From: Rhodoferax sp.
Lineage (GTDB): Bacteria > Pseudomonadota > Gammaproteobacteria > Burkholderiales > Burkholderiaceae_C
Direction of reading: 5' to 3'
DNA length: 15,077 nt
Assembly (NCBI GenBank): GCA_021731215.1
Contig: JAKFXU010000304.1
Span: 1 to 15,077, forward strand
The notes under the pieces were generated by a model. That model was given only the letters and a program-made list of their open reading frames with translations. It did not search any database and was not told the origin of the DNA. Below, one piece after another: positions 14,897 to 15,077 of the stretch (its first letter is position 1; the number at the start of each line of letters is the position of its first letter). The position numbers were made by a program, and so were the translations under genes.

Positions 14897-15077
14897 TTGA
14901 TCAATGGCCTTGTCACCGGTGGCGCTGCTTTTTTGACTTGCGCCCGTCAAACCCTGCAACAACATCCCAAACGAGTGAGCGCAGTCGTTGCGGCCTTGCT
15001 GTTGGGTGGTGGTGGTGGCGCCTTTGCCGTGGCCTCGTTCGCGCCGGATGCCTCCGAATTGCCGGTGCGCATGGTAC
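14897..15077 (+). CDS. Start of a membrane-anchored protein, probably M23 metallopeptidase (partial)
   Basis: Runs off the window; 60 codons are visible. From TTG 14897 the protein reads MINGLVTGGAAFLT, a short basic stretch QQHPKRVSAVV, one hydrophobic segment (about residues 27-46, with a Gly run LLLGGGGGAFAV) and FAPDASELPVR. This resembles the N-terminus of the M23-family peptidoglycan endopeptidases that I recall standing divergent from tyrS in Comamonadaceae. The catalytic domain is outside the window, so the function is inferred from context only. The frame is open further upstream, with a GTG at 14813 and further TTGs, so the start is uncertain. The segment would anchor the N-terminus in the inner membrane with the rest periplasmic. 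Confidence 0.6.
   Translation, partial: MINGLVTGGAAFLTCARQTLQQHPKRVSAVVAALLLGGGGGAFAVASFAPDASELPVRMV

Noticed and set aside
13812..14900. A 362-codon plus-strand frame opposite tyrS
   Set aside because: Antisense shadow of tyrS that ends in the intergenic gap; no domain is visible.

Overview
This window reads as an ordinary housekeeping stretch of a high-GC betaproteobacterial chromosome, most likely Burkholderiales/Comamonadaceae (Rhodoferax/Polaromonas-like). That placement is an inference from protein flavour and gene order: ygfA/slt divergent, a GST next to cca, a midA-like gene divergent from an SDR followed by folB and ttcA, and tyrS divergent from an M23-type gene. I see no phage genes, intact transposase, CRISPR array, rRNA or tRNA, and no convincing candidate for a new multi-gene system. 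The interest lies in small scars and in domain details.

Layout. (1) 45-2660: 5-formyltetrahydrofolate cyclo-ligase (minus) and soluble lytic transglycosylase Slt (plus) diverge with only 9 bp between their start codons. (2) 2713-4189: a collapsed glutathione S-transferase remnant lies 1 bp upstream of the tRNA CCA-adding enzyme. (3) 4290-7316: a large cytoplasmic c-di-GMP protein with four PAS-like sensors, a GGDEF domain and an EAL domain. (4) 9468-7400 (minus): a MidA-type methyltransferase, a DUF2905-type small membrane protein and an exported TlpA-like thioredoxin-fold protein. (5) 9489-12518 (plus): a pteridine-reductase-like SDR, dihydroneopterin aldolase FolB, a relic IS21-type terminus, the tRNA thiolation enzyme TtcA and a histidine phosphatase. 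(6) 14756-12586 (minus): TyrRS followed after 5 bp by a CDF cation transporter. (7) 14897 to the window end (plus): the start of a gene resembling M23 metallopeptidases.

Functional themes are folate/pterin metabolism (cyclo-ligase, SDR, FolB), tRNA maturation and charging (Cca, TtcA, TyrS), peptidoglycan turnover (Slt, probable M23) and c-di-GMP signalling. Signs of decay or insertion are the GST remnant, the IS21-like end between folB and ttcA, a palindromic repeat-like segment translated inside the methyltransferase, and a possible short remnant of a PLP-dependent aldolase/racemase start between the phosphatase and CDF genes. No gene-free stretch exceeds 300 bases; the longest is 10696-10925.
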